Assembly (NCBI GenBank): GCA_037178625.1
Contig: CM074145.1
Coordinates: 930,001-994,000 of the forward strand
Origin: Skeletonema tropicum
Lineage: Eukaryota > Bacillariophyta > Thalassiosirophyceae > Thalassiosirales > Thalassiosiraceae
Direction of reading: 5' to 3'
DNA length: 64,000 bases
Part shown: piece after piece, positions 47,820-57,379 of the stretch
How the letters are laid out: each line of letters begins with the position of its first letter
Numbering within the stretch: position 1 is the stretch's first letter
Notes under the pieces: generated by a model
Told to the model about the DNA's origin: nothing
What the model saw: only the letters and a program-made list of their open reading frames with translations
The model's database searches: none
Made by a program: the position numbers and the translations under genes

Positions 47820-50800
47820 ATGGTCGATTCAATGATGATGGTCAGTGATAGAGATTTTAGGCTACCTAGTAGGTGCACCGATTTGCAGCGAAAGAAGGCG
47901 GAAGAGATGAATACATCATCATCACATCACGATGTGAGAAATACATCATCTTCTCGGCCTACACGACGAACATCAAAATCTAAACACGTCTTCTTCGCAC
48001 ATCATCATCTCTTCGTCCTTACTTTATTGCAACTACTCTCTATCACGGCCGACGCTTTGATCTACCTCGAAGATCCCAACCAAGCCTTGATGTACGACAG
48101 TCTACCTGAACCGCCTGATAAAAATACGATATCGAATGTTTTCTTATCCAACTTGACCGAGGGCGGCTTAGACAATGTTCCTTTTAAGGTGGGCACTCCG
48201 CTGCACTATTTGACTCTGCAGTCGTTAGATGAGGAGCCTTCTGTTGTGGTAACTATTGAATATGACGAGTTTCCGAATGAAGAGGTGATTGATGGAGGAG
48301 ATACATCATTACTATTTACGAACGGGACAAATAATAGCACCAACGCAACGACAACGCTTTTATACCAAAATGAGACTGATATGATGACAAATTACACTCA
48401 TACAAATGAAACAATAGCATCGATCCAAAATGCGAGTGATGTAGTGACTAATCACACTGATGCAAATGCAACAATATCATCATCATCACCAAATGTAACA
48501 AACTCTACAACAATAATATTTGATCGACGTACTACACCATCATCATTACTGCCCTCATGGGATGAAACTCCTGTATCATCACCCGTAACTTCGTGGTCGT
48601 CAGCTGAATCATCATCCATACCAACGAGAGAAATATCCGGGGAATACACCGACATAGTCCATCACAATCCTCAAGCGAACAATCTCAATGCAGATGTCTT
48701 CATCACGGGTAGTGGTGGCAAAAAAACACAATCGATTTCAGAATTACTTGGCTTCTTTAATGATTCCAAATTAGTCTTTTCAACAGATGAGGAATATGTG
48801 TTTTTTGATTCGAGACAAGCACGGTTTGGAAGTGATTTAGGTCCCAAGGGTAATGCTGCATTTGTAAATATCATGTTACCTCCACGATGGGAAGAAAGCG
48901 AATTGACTGTTAACTTAGGAGAGATGGGGCAGAATGGTGCAGTAGAATCGCCCCAAGATGATGAGCTTACTAGAATGCGTGGACTGGAAGATTTAGATCA
49001 TAATTATTTGATGGACCTTGATGATGAAAATCAAACAAATGTTACTGCCATTGCAGACGTAGAGAACTATTTATCAAATCAAACCCATCCGAATGCTACG
49101 GAAGACAATCCATCCGTTGATAATGTGACAATCGATACATCCACTGCGTTGGTCAATGAGACGATGAATGCAACTCAATCCGTTAACGACGAAGAGAACA
49201 GTGGTCAATTCGACACGCATATCTCATCCTACTTCTGTTTAGATGACTTTGTCAGATGGAGGAGCACACTCAGTGGTGCTTCCGTCTCTCCTCCTGGTGC
49301 TTTGCCATCACTCAATCATGATGTGATCCACAGCACTCGAGGCATCGCCCTTATGGTACAACGGGGAAGATGTTCATTTGAAGATAAGGCGAAGACTGCC
49401 ATGGTTATCAACGATATGCTTGCAAGTGAGAATAAGATGAATCGAATTGATCACATCATAGTTTATAACAATGGCACGATCGACAACATTAACAACAACG
49501 TCAATGAAACAGGCGGAGAAGAAGAGTTGATTGAGATGCTTCAAGTTCAAAACAATAATGCAGTTAATGTTGGAATGCTCTACGTCACCTCTGCATCGGG
49601 ACTTGACTTGCTACATCGAATTTCAGGAAGACAGAATGATCTTGGAATAAGTCCGCACTTGGATGTGTCTTGGATTCGGGGACGCCATCTCACAAGCGAA
49701 TCAACAAAAGATGTTAGACATCATGGAGGGAATGTGATCGACGAAAGCATAGAGATCCTCAATGATACAATTACAAATGGCTGGTATTTTCCAGCAACGC
49801 TCACCCGCTTTTGCCTCTCTTGTGGCATGGAAACGGATTATGGATTCTATCCATTTTTACCGGTCGCTCATCGTCCTGGCCGATTCGGACCGACGAATTG
49901 GCCCAACGTCTTCTCTGATGATGATTACTACCAACCTCAGACGTGGGTGGAGATGGTACGAAGATTAATGGTTGCCGTCCTAGTAATTTTGCTGGTTGGT
50001 CCAGTTGTTTTAGCTACGCATCGGTGGCACACTGTTGGTGGGACAATTAGAATAACGACTGATGAAAATGGAAGACGCAGGGTCCGAATAATCTCACCTA
50101 CTTTGGAAGTATTTGTGGAAGGAGTTCCAGACACTGTTGAAACAAACGGGACAAAACTGGATAGGGCGCAGGTATTTTCGTTACCAGAGATTGTCTTTAG
50201 ACCGCCATCAGCAGATAGTGACAGGAATGATAACGAGAACAATGTTGCTGAGTCCCCATTGATGTCGACCAAAGTTGATGAAGGTAATGCTGAGAATGGA
50301 GGAAGCCCAGATCCATTTCAGGGAAGTGATGATTCTCAAGACAACGTACCTTCATCGACAGCACAAATAACCCCACCAGGAAGCGAGGCAAACGAAATGT
50401 TTGCGTCATCAGCCTGTTGCCCAATCTGCATAGAAGAGTTCGAACCAGGAGAAAGACTTCGCGTCTTGCCTAGATGTAAGCACCTATTTCACATCGATTG
50501 TATATTACCGTGGCTAACGGAAAGACAAGGATGCTGTCCGCAGTGTAGGACACCTGTTCTTCCGGACGAATTTCAGCGAAGTAGAAGGTCAACCCCTCGG
50601 CGATCGAGCAGTTTATTAGACAGACTTCGTAGAGAGAGACGGCAGGAAAGGGAAGATTCTGATTCTGCCTTGACGCCAACTAGATTATTCACAGTTGAAG
50701 ATGATTCTCGGGAAGATGATACAATTGCAGACACTGTGCCGCGAGAAAGCCGAGGCAATGTAGTGCCTTTCGGAGTAGATGAAACCGGGACTCGTTTGGT

Positions 50801-51122
50801 TAATGCAGATAATTCTTCCCCCGGTATTATGGAGCAAGGATTACAGAGCGGCGACGCAACACCCGGAAACCACGTCGGTATCGCAGCCACAGTCAGCGCT
50901 GATGACATCGAAATCAACATGAGAGCATCATCTTTGGGAGAAGATGAAGGAGAGAGTGATCCGAGCACAGCAGGTGCGACTGAGAGGAATGTCACAACAA
51001 GAGATGCAGATGCTGAAGTTGATTCAAACAACAATGATGATGGCTACATTGCATTCCTAAAGTTCCTCAAAACCCCAAATATATTGAGCCCAGAAAACGG
51101 GGAGAGCAGGAGCAGAACTTAG
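47820..51122 (+). CDS. PA-TM-RING type E3 ubiquitin ligase
   Basis: The gene is intronless and encodes up to 1100 residues. A basic leader precedes a hydrophobic signal or anchor (about 62-80, LFVLTLLQLLSITADA); translation could also start at an internal Met. The luminal part is Asn-rich with many NxT/S glycosylation sites. A protease-associated (PA) domain lies at about 469-600 (YFCLDDFVRW.., ALMVQRGRCSFEDKA.. HIIVYNN.. VGMLYVTSASG). One membrane span lies at about 715-735, then an RING-H2 finger at about 866-910 (CPICIEEFEPGE.. LPRCKHLFHIDCILPWL.. CPQC). PA-TM-RING ligases act on endomembranes and ubiquitinate or sort cargo. The tail is Ser/Asp-rich. Confidence 0.9.
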   Translation: MVDSMMMVSDRDFRLPSRCTDLQRKKAEEMNTSSSHHDVRNTSSSRPTRRTSKSKHVFFAHHHLFVLTLLQLLSITADALIYLEDPNQALMYDSLPEPPDKNTISNVFLSNLTEGGLDNVPFKVGTPLHYLTLQSLDEEPSVVVTIEYDEFPNEEVIDGGDTSLLFTNGTNNSTNATTTLLYQNETDMMTNYTHTNETIASIQNASDVVTNHTDANATISSSSPNVTNSTTIIFDRRTTPSSLLPSWDETPVSSPVTSWSSAESSSIPTREISGEYTDIVHHNPQANNLNADVFITGSGGKKTQSISELLGFFNDSKLVFSTDEEYVFFDSRQARFGSDLGPKGNAAFVNIMLPPRWEESELTVNLGEMGQNGAVESPQDDELTRMRGLEDLDHNYLMDLDDENQTNVTAIADVENYLSNQTHPNATEDNPSVDNVTIDTSTALVNETMNATQSVNDEENSGQFDTHISSYFCLDDFVRWRSTLSGASVSPPGALPSLNHDVIHSTRGIALMVQRGRCSFEDKAKTAMVINDMLASENKMNRIDHIIVYNNGTIDNINNNVNETGGEEELIEMLQVQNNNAVNVGMLYVTSASGLDLLHRISGRQNDLGISPHLDVSWIRGRHLTSESTKDVRHHGGNVIDESIEILNDTITNGWYFPATLTRFCLSCGMETDYGFYPFLPVAHRPGRFGPTNWPNVFSDDDYYQPQTWVEMVRRLMVAVLVILLVGPVVLATHRWHTVGGTIRITTDENGRRRVRIISPTLEVFVEGVPDTVETNGTKLDRAQVFSLPEIVFRPPSADSDRNDNENNVAESPLMSTKVDEGNAENGGSPDPFQGSDDSQDNVPSSTAQITPPGSEANEMFASSACCPICIEEFEPGERLRVLPRCKHLFHIDCILPWLTERQGCCPQCRTPVLPDEFQRSRRSTPRRSSSLLDRLRRERRQEREDSDSALTPTRLFTVEDDSREDDTIADTVPRESRGNVVPFGVDETGTRLVNADNSSPGIMEQGLQSGDATPGNHVGIAATVSADDIEINMRASSLGEDEGESDPSTAGATERNVTTRDADAEVDSNNNDDGYIAFLKFLKTPNILSPENGESRSRT

Positions 51123-51166
51123 CAATAATATTAACGTCACGTCTAGTTTTTGAACATATTTCATAT

Positions 51167-53118
51167 TTACGGTTTTTGTTCAACGAATCGTAGTGCTACG
51201 GCAGCCTCAAGCTTTTTGATGAAATTCAACTCTTTTTCGTACTTCTCTTCATCAGCCTTCCTAGCGTTCATCTCCGTTTCTAAATCTGCAAGGTTACTTT
51301 CCATTGATTCTTTCACCTTCTCAGATTCTTTGAGTTTAGCTGCTAGTGTTGCCGCTTCTTCCTTCTTTGCTGCAATATCCTCCTGCAATTGAAGGCGTTC
51401 CTTTTGTCTCTCCTCAGCCTGCTGTTCGAGTTCTAATCTTGCACTCTCATGTGCCTGTCTCTTGACCTTGAGTTCTTCCCATTGCTTCCTCAATCGAGCG
51501 CATTCTTCCTCTAATGCGATAATCGACGAGGTGCAATCCTCAATTGAATCCGTCTCCACTTTAACTAATGCAAGAGTATCTTTTATATCTTTTGCCTTTT
51601 CCATAGCCTCTTTCTCGGCTTCGTCGGAACTTTTCTCAACCTCCTCAACGCTCTTCTTTTCATCATCAAGCTGCTTACCCAACTCACTTGCCTTCTCTTC
51701 CATTTCCTTCTTCATCTTTGCCAGTGCATCCGAACGTGCTTGTTCATTTTTCTTCGCAGATTCAGCAGCCTCTTTGCCCTCTAGAAGTTTGGGAACCACG
51801 CTTTTGGCTCTGTTACTCCTTTGAATCATATTGTCGTCAACCGGTGAAATGATCGTGAACGAGTACGAAACACTCTTTGATTTGATCCATGCATGTTTGT
51901 TGTCGAATTTCATCAACAAGCCAACAGGTGCACTATTAGCGACAGTGAATTTCCCTTTTGCCGAAACATCGGCAACACTACCTGTCGTACTCGCAGTTGC
52001 ATCATCCTCGCCACTATCTTTCTTACTTTGTGTTGGTGCCAGAATACGCCCCATTTCCCGAACCATCGTTTCTTCTCCATTAACAATTACAGCCAGACCA
52101 AAGCCAATATCAAGACGTTCATGGTATTCATCCGCTAGTGTAACACTCCACTCAACTTTTGATCCATCAAATTCTACAGGTGGTAGAGGAATGTCCAGCG
52201 TCTTCGAAGCGGGTACGTGAATATTTGAGGCGTGGTATGTCAATTCAGTTTGGACGTAGCCTTCCAATGGACAATCTTTGTCAATTTCAGTCAGCACGGC
52301 CTGCAGCCCTTCATCCGTCTGTGGATAAGATAGAGGATCAACTACTGGAGGTGGAATATTCAATTCGGGATACCATTCCTTGAATTTAGCCACCATCTCG
52401 TCCAAAGTTTCGTTCAAATCGTTATTTCTAGAAATACACATGGAACAAATTAGCATGCAATGATACAAAGATAAGCAGTTCAGCGCAGCAAAGAAATTAT
52501 AGCCACTCACACCAAGACGCAATCGAAATTGCCTTCTCCTTCGCCATAATCCATCTCGGCCTGTGCATTGCCCAACCTCCTCAGAATCGCATCCTCCTTC
52601 TCAGTGCCCCTCCCTCGCAACCTCTTCTCCAATTCTTCCATAGAGGGCGGTGAGATGAAAATATACAGAGCATCCAAGTCACTCTTCTTCACGTTCTGCG
52701 CACCCTGAATATCAATGTCAAGGAGGCAAATCTTGCCCTGCTCTTGAACAGTTTGAACTGCAGCTACACTTGTGCCGTAATAATTCCCGTGGACTTCGGC
52801 ATACTCTACGAATTTACCCGCTTCAATCTCCTTCTTGATAGCATCGACCGTGGTAAAGTTGTAATGCACTCCATCTTGCTCACCCTCACGTGGTTTCCTC
52901 GTGGTATGACTGACACTGAACTGAATATAAAAGGACACAATATAATGTTGGTGAGGAACAAAAATAATAGAGCACACAAAGATAATTGTGTATCATGTTG
53001 TGCACAAACTCACTCCAAATTTGTCAGCAGGAAACTGCTTCTGTAAAAGCTCAATTAGGGTCCCCTTACCGACACCGGAGGGTCCACAAATGACTACTGG
53101 ACGGCATAGGCTGGTCAT
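51167..53118 (-). CDS. Guanylate kinase fused to GOLD-like domain and coiled coil, 3 exons
   Basis: Exons 53014-53118, 52511-52920 and 51167-52427 (phases 0 and 2 match) give 591 residues. Guanylate kinase (GMP + ATP to GDP + ADP) fills about residues 1-190: P-loop [61 protein letters not shown] beta-rich GOLD-like domain follows (about 240-370; VEWSVTLADEYHERLDIGFGLAV, FDNKHAWIKSKSVSYSF), then a coiled coil of about 200 residues. An in-frame upstream start at or before 53367 would add a presequence containing SSFASFMP, possibly for organelle targeting. The fusion is unusual for this enzyme. The neighbouring paralogue lacks it. Confidence 0.9.
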
Positions 53119-53707
53119 GGTGCTGTAGGTAGAAAAATGTAAGGGTGGGGCCGGTTGGGCTGGTGTATGGTGCGCTTCGTCGCGTCGGCGTCTTCTTCGT
53201 TTATTTAGCTGGTTCTCGGCGGTTCGGCTGATTTTTGAATTTTGGATCTTCAAAAATGACGAAGTAGATACCCCATCGTACCAATAAGTTGGGTGGTGGC
53301 ATGGGGCAGGCATGAATGAGGCAAATGATGATGTTAGTTGCATGCATGCGATGCACAGACAAAGCAATCCCTCGCGCTCGCAAGAGAGAGAGAGCGTCGA
53401 GCTTTGCTCATCGTTTCAATAGATGTTGCTGGTTGCTGAAGGAGTACTCTTGCCAGAGACAAACATATGAAGTGACTGTTTCAGCTGGCATTCCGCATTA
53501 CTTCCACTCTTCGGAGAGAAACGGAATACAATGCTTTGCTAAATAGTTGGGTCATGCAGTAATATCATCGGCGCTATCTTATTATATTAGCAATCCCAAC
53601 AAACTTCTATCAGCGCTTTGTTATGTATCTGCTCATCTTGCTCTCACGGATTTGCAAGTATCGGAATGATTATTGTTTCGTGCAATTGTTGCTTTCAATT
53701 CAGAAAC
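53119..53707. other. Spacer between the two guanylate kinase genes
   Basis: The region contains the alternative in-frame N-terminal extension of the downstream kinase gene (53119-53367) and a purine-rich GAGAGAGAGAGAG tract near 53383. No other gene is seen. Confidence 0.4.
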
Positions 53708-54688
53708 TCAGCTGGATGCTGACAACATGTCAGGATACCATTCCTTGAATTTAGCCACCATCTCGTCCAAAGTTTCGTTCAAATCGTTGTTACTGAGCAA
53801 CAAAAGAGAGACAAAGCGGATGAGATTACAAATTGTTGGAAATACAACATACATATTCAAAATAACATCATATAAACAGCACTCTGTTTTGTCAATGAAA
53901 AAACTCACACCAAGACGCAATCGAAATTGCCTTCTCCTGCGCCATAATCCATCTCGGCCTGCGCATTGCCCAACCTCCTCAGAATCGCATCCTCCTTCTC
54001 AGTGCCCCTCCCTCGCAACCTCTTCTCCAATTCTTCCATAGAGGGTGGCGAGATGAAAATGTACAGAGCATCCAAATCACTCTTCTTCACGTTCTGCGCG
54101 CCCTGAATATCAATATCAAGGAGGCAAATCTTTCCCTGCTCTTGCACAGTTTGAACTGCAGCTACACTTGTGCCGTAATAATTTCCATGAACTTCGGCAT
54201 ACTCTACGAATTTACCCCCTTCAATCTCCTTCTTGATAGCATCCACTGTGGTAAAGTTGTAATGCACTCCATCTTGCTCGCCCTCACGTGGTTTCCTCGT
54301 GGTATGACTGATACTGAACTGAAAGATTTGGAAAACAAAATAAAATTATACACATTATGATGTGTAAGGATTTTCAATGCTCAATTTCACTGCAAACATG
54401 GCACAGCACAGCACATCACATCACCACTTCATCTAGCGCTAGAGGCATGCAATGAATACTCACACCGAATTTGTCAGCAGGAAATTGCTTCTGCAAAAGC
54501 TCGATTAACGTTCCCTTTCCAACACCGGAGGGTCCACAAATGACGACGGGACGGCATCGACTGGTCATGGTGCTATTTTGATCGCTCTTTTGTTTTGATT
54601 TGCTCTGGAGGTGTTTGACGTAAGAATAAGCAGTTCCTGCAAAGAGGACTAGTGAGAATGGGCAGAAGCCTCGGCTTTTGGTCGACAT
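53708..54688 (-). CDS. Guanylate kinase, stand-alone paralogue, 3 exons
   Basis: Exons 54464-54688, 53909-54318 and 53708-53792 give 239 residues. The kinase domain is nearly identical to the neighbouring gene. The start at 54688 adds a 40-residue leader with a hydrophobic segment ([16 protein letters not shown]), suggesting membrane or organelle targeting; an internal ATG at 54568 matches the neighbour's start. The last exon follows the paralogue up to KEWYP, then ends in a short unrelated tail DMLSASS. The duplication boundary therefore lies within coding sequence. Confidence 0.9.
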
Positions 54689-55106
54689 TATGTCCGTTGG
54701 GGCTGGTGGTTTGATGTGCGTGGGTCATTGTGCGTGAGGAGCTGGCGGAGGTTGAAGATCATGCGGTGGAGGGGAGCCATGTCGCACCGGTTTCCAGCGG
54801 CAATATGTATCATTGTCTTGATTGATGCGCTGTGTGCTGTCACAAAACAAGAAGAGCAGCCTGCATACATTCGATTAAATTTGCTTGAGCAATAACTAGT
54901 TAATAACGATAGGCCCAAAAGGTCGAAGAATACCTGGAAAGGAGATCACTCAAGTCATATCACTACACTCGGTGGTATCTCTCTAGACATAACATTCCAA
55001 CAATAACATTATGATTAAGCAATAGAAGAATGTTTCATTTGTGCACATAGGTAGGTACTTATTTATGAATGATTATGCTCTATTGCTCTTCTCCGTAGCA
55101 AGATAT
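54689..55106. other. Intergenic region upstream of the stand-alone guanylate kinase
   Basis: Only short unsupported frames are present. This region holds the promoter of the 54688 gene and the 3' flank of the 55107 gene. Confidence 0.35.
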
Positions 55107-55583
55107 CTACATATTTGTTTGGTGGGTGCCGACCTCTTTCCATTTATACGCTACATTTGTACATTTGGCTTCCAGGATCTTTAATGGGAAGGACTCGTCA
55201 ATCTCTCGAGATAGGACAACCTGACCACCTGAGATCGTGTTGACTACACGAACAGTGGTATCCTCTTTGCCAGTCACAAGGCGAACCTTGATATCTATAC
55301 AGTCCAAACCGATCTTCCTGAAGTGGATCAAAGTTACTTTCTGTCCGCTAGCGTAGTGCTTTGAATGTAATTGAAATATTTCTTCACGTGTCAATGGTGC
55401 TTTTGCTTTCAAATGCATCATGTCATCACCTCCAATAACCTTCTCATCCTTGGGGCGATAGCTGAAATCCTTGTGATGGACGTTGTCAAAGAGAGACTTG
55501 AATTCAGCAGGAGAGAGATCGTTGGTACCGTCGAAGGCGGCAACGTATTGGCGGAAGGCGAGTTCAAATTGGTAAGTCGACAT
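55107..55583 (-). CDS. Small soluble protein, unknown (possible NTF2/SnoaL-like fold)
   Basis: The gene is intronless and encodes 158 residues from ATG 55583. It starts MSTYQFELAFRQYVAAFDG, then FKSLFDNVHHKDFSYRPKDEK and alternating beta-type segments (VTLIHFRKIGLDCIDIKVRLVTG, VVNTISGGQVVLSREID). A helix followed by curved strands is suggestive of SnoaL/NTF2-like proteins, but no signature residue settles it. No signal peptide. Confidence 0.6.
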   Translation of the reverse strand: MSTYQFELAFRQYVAAFDGTNDLSPAEFKSLFDNVHHKDFSYRPKDEKVIGGDDMMHLKAKAPLTREEIFQLHSKHYASGQKVTLIHFRKIGLDCIDIKVRLVTGKEDTTVRVVNTISGGQVVLSREIDESFPLKILEAKCTNVAYKWKEVGTHQTNM

Positions 55584-55914
55584 TGTAATGTTTCGAGTTG
55601 TAAGTTGTTGTTGTTAAGTTGATACTAGAGATGTTGATATTTTTGCTTCTATGAAATTATGAGAGCATTGGAGTGAGCGGATGGGAGCGAGAGGCAAGAG
55701 CAAGAGCATGCTACAAGATACATCTTGCAAAATAAAAGCAAGAGCAAGAGAACTCATAGAAATCTTTTGAAAGTTTGGCGATAGTGTTGATTGGCGATAT
55801 GTTCGAGCTGCCCATCTCTCTTCTCATGTCAGCTCCCAATTATTTTCCAGTTGGAACTCTACAAACAATTCAACCTTGTTAGTTACAAAAAGTTTCAATA
55901 ACATCATCAACACC

Positions 55915-57366
55915 ATGGCAACAGCACCACCACCATCTGATCAAATTCAGTCTGCTCTTCGCAGACGGCGCCGCATCAACCTACGATATATAGATCGTAA
56001 CCGGCCGCACCAAATCCTTGCGGTTTTACTTCTATATTTGTTAGCAATTCATTACATTTTCAAATTTGCAGCATTCAATCTGCCATCTATATCTCCAAGG
56101 CGCAACAACGGCTTGAAAGATGATGGAGAATTGTCACTGGGTGTTCGCGGGGGGAGAAGACTTAGCAGCAGTGTACTTGCACATGGCAGTTTCGGCGGTG
56201 TAGGTGTGGCGGCCTTTGCTGTTTCAAAATTTTCATTGCATCACCACCATCAAAAGGGATGTTCATGTTCATGTGTTACAATTTTATCTCCACTGAAATC
56301 GCAGAAGGGCGAAACAATACTAGAAGAAAAAGACGCAACAAGCCAAACAACAACTGTTCAACACAAAAGGCAACGAATACCCGTTCTTTCGTACCAAAAT
56401 GACTACGTGATTGTCTCAAAGCCAGCAGGCATGACAATGCATCGAAACTCTAATTCGTGGTTCAGATCCAAGCAACCCGTTCTCGAAACCACAATCAAGA
56501 AGCAACTTTCTCGCAAACCATTCTTGGTTCACAGATTGGACCATCGAACATCAGGGGCATTATTATTAGCATTTAATTCTGAAATGGCAGGTACTTTGCA
56601 CGGACGGATGAGATCAGATGAATCTACGAAGCTCTACGTAGCGTTGGTGAGGGGAGATTTGCGTGAAAAGTTTAAGAGTGCTGCTGCTGGTACTGAAGAT
56701 GGTGGCAGCATCGATCTCAGTGTGAGCGGCAAAGGGAATGTAATTGGAAGCTGTGTAACTATTCCAAATGTGGTCGATGATGTTACCGATTCGAGAGATA
56801 ATGTCGCATCACATAATTTGGATGCAAGTGAATTCAAATCCAAAATTACGGTGAATCTCCCAATCAAGATTGATGGCATTGAAAAAGAAGCACAAACAGA
56901 ATTCTATTTTCTGTCATCAATGAATGTTGATGACGAGGCTGAAGATACTGACGGACCGTATGTCACAAAATCGCTATCCCTTCTGCTTTGTCTGCCCAAG
57001 ACGGGTAGAACACATCAGATACGGCGTCATGCAATAAGGGCGTTACAGAGTCCAATCATTGGTGATTCGGAGCACGGAGACTCACGTGTAAATCGATTTT
57101 GGCGTGAGAAGATTGGTTTCAATAGATTGGGTCTACATTGTTTTTATCTTCATTTGCCTTCTAGCTCAGATTATGAGGACGATATCAAGTGCATCGCTCC
57201 TTTGACTGATGACTTCAAGGGCTCGCTAGAGTGTGATGAGTTGGCACCACTTTGGAATGAGGCAGTAATGAGGCTACCATCGCTGGCATTAGAACCATAT
57301 GACGACCGCGGAGGAACTTTTGGGAGGAACTATCGTCGGGACAAATCTGAAAAAACTTCATTATAA
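55915..57366 (+). CDS. RluA/TruC-family pseudouridine synthase
   Basis: I chose ATG 55915 (CACCATGG) over the longer open frame. The 483-residue product has an N-terminal membrane or targeting segment (about 30-55, ILAVLLLYLLAIHYIFKFAAF) and a low-complexity linker. The catalytic domain shows the family blocks YVIVSKPAGMTMHR, HRLDHRTSGALLLA (catalytic Asp near residue 208), YVALVRG and GRTHQIRRH.. IIGDSEHG. It converts specific uridines in RNA to pseudouridine, possibly in an organelle given the leader. A divergent insertion of about 95 residues sits between YVALVRG and GRTHQI. It converges with the next gene, 13 bp apart. Confidence 0.9.
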   Translation: MATAPPPSDQIQSALRRRRRINLRYIDRNRPHQILAVLLLYLLAIHYIFKFAAFNLPSISPRRNNGLKDDGELSLGVRGGRRLSSSVLAHGSFGGVGVAAFAVSKFSLHHHHQKGCSCSCVTILSPLKSQKGETILEEKDATSQTTTVQHKRQRIPVLSYQNDYVIVSKPAGMTMHRNSNSWFRSKQPVLETTIKKQLSRKPFLVHRLDHRTSGALLLAFNSEMAGTLHGRMRSDESTKLYVALVRGDLREKFKSAAAGTEDGGSIDLSVSGKGNVIGSCVTIPNVVDDVTDSRDNVASHNLDASEFKSKITVNLPIKIDGIEKEAQTEFYFLSSMNVDDEAEDTDGPYVTKSLSLLLCLPKTGRTHQIRRHAIRALQSPIIGDSEHGDSRVNRFWREKIGFNRLGLHCFYLHLPSSSDYEDDIKCIAPLTDDFKGSLECDELAPLWNEAVMRLPSLALEPYDDRGGTFGRNYRRDKSEKTSL

Positions 57367-57379
57367 TCTAAATTTTCTA

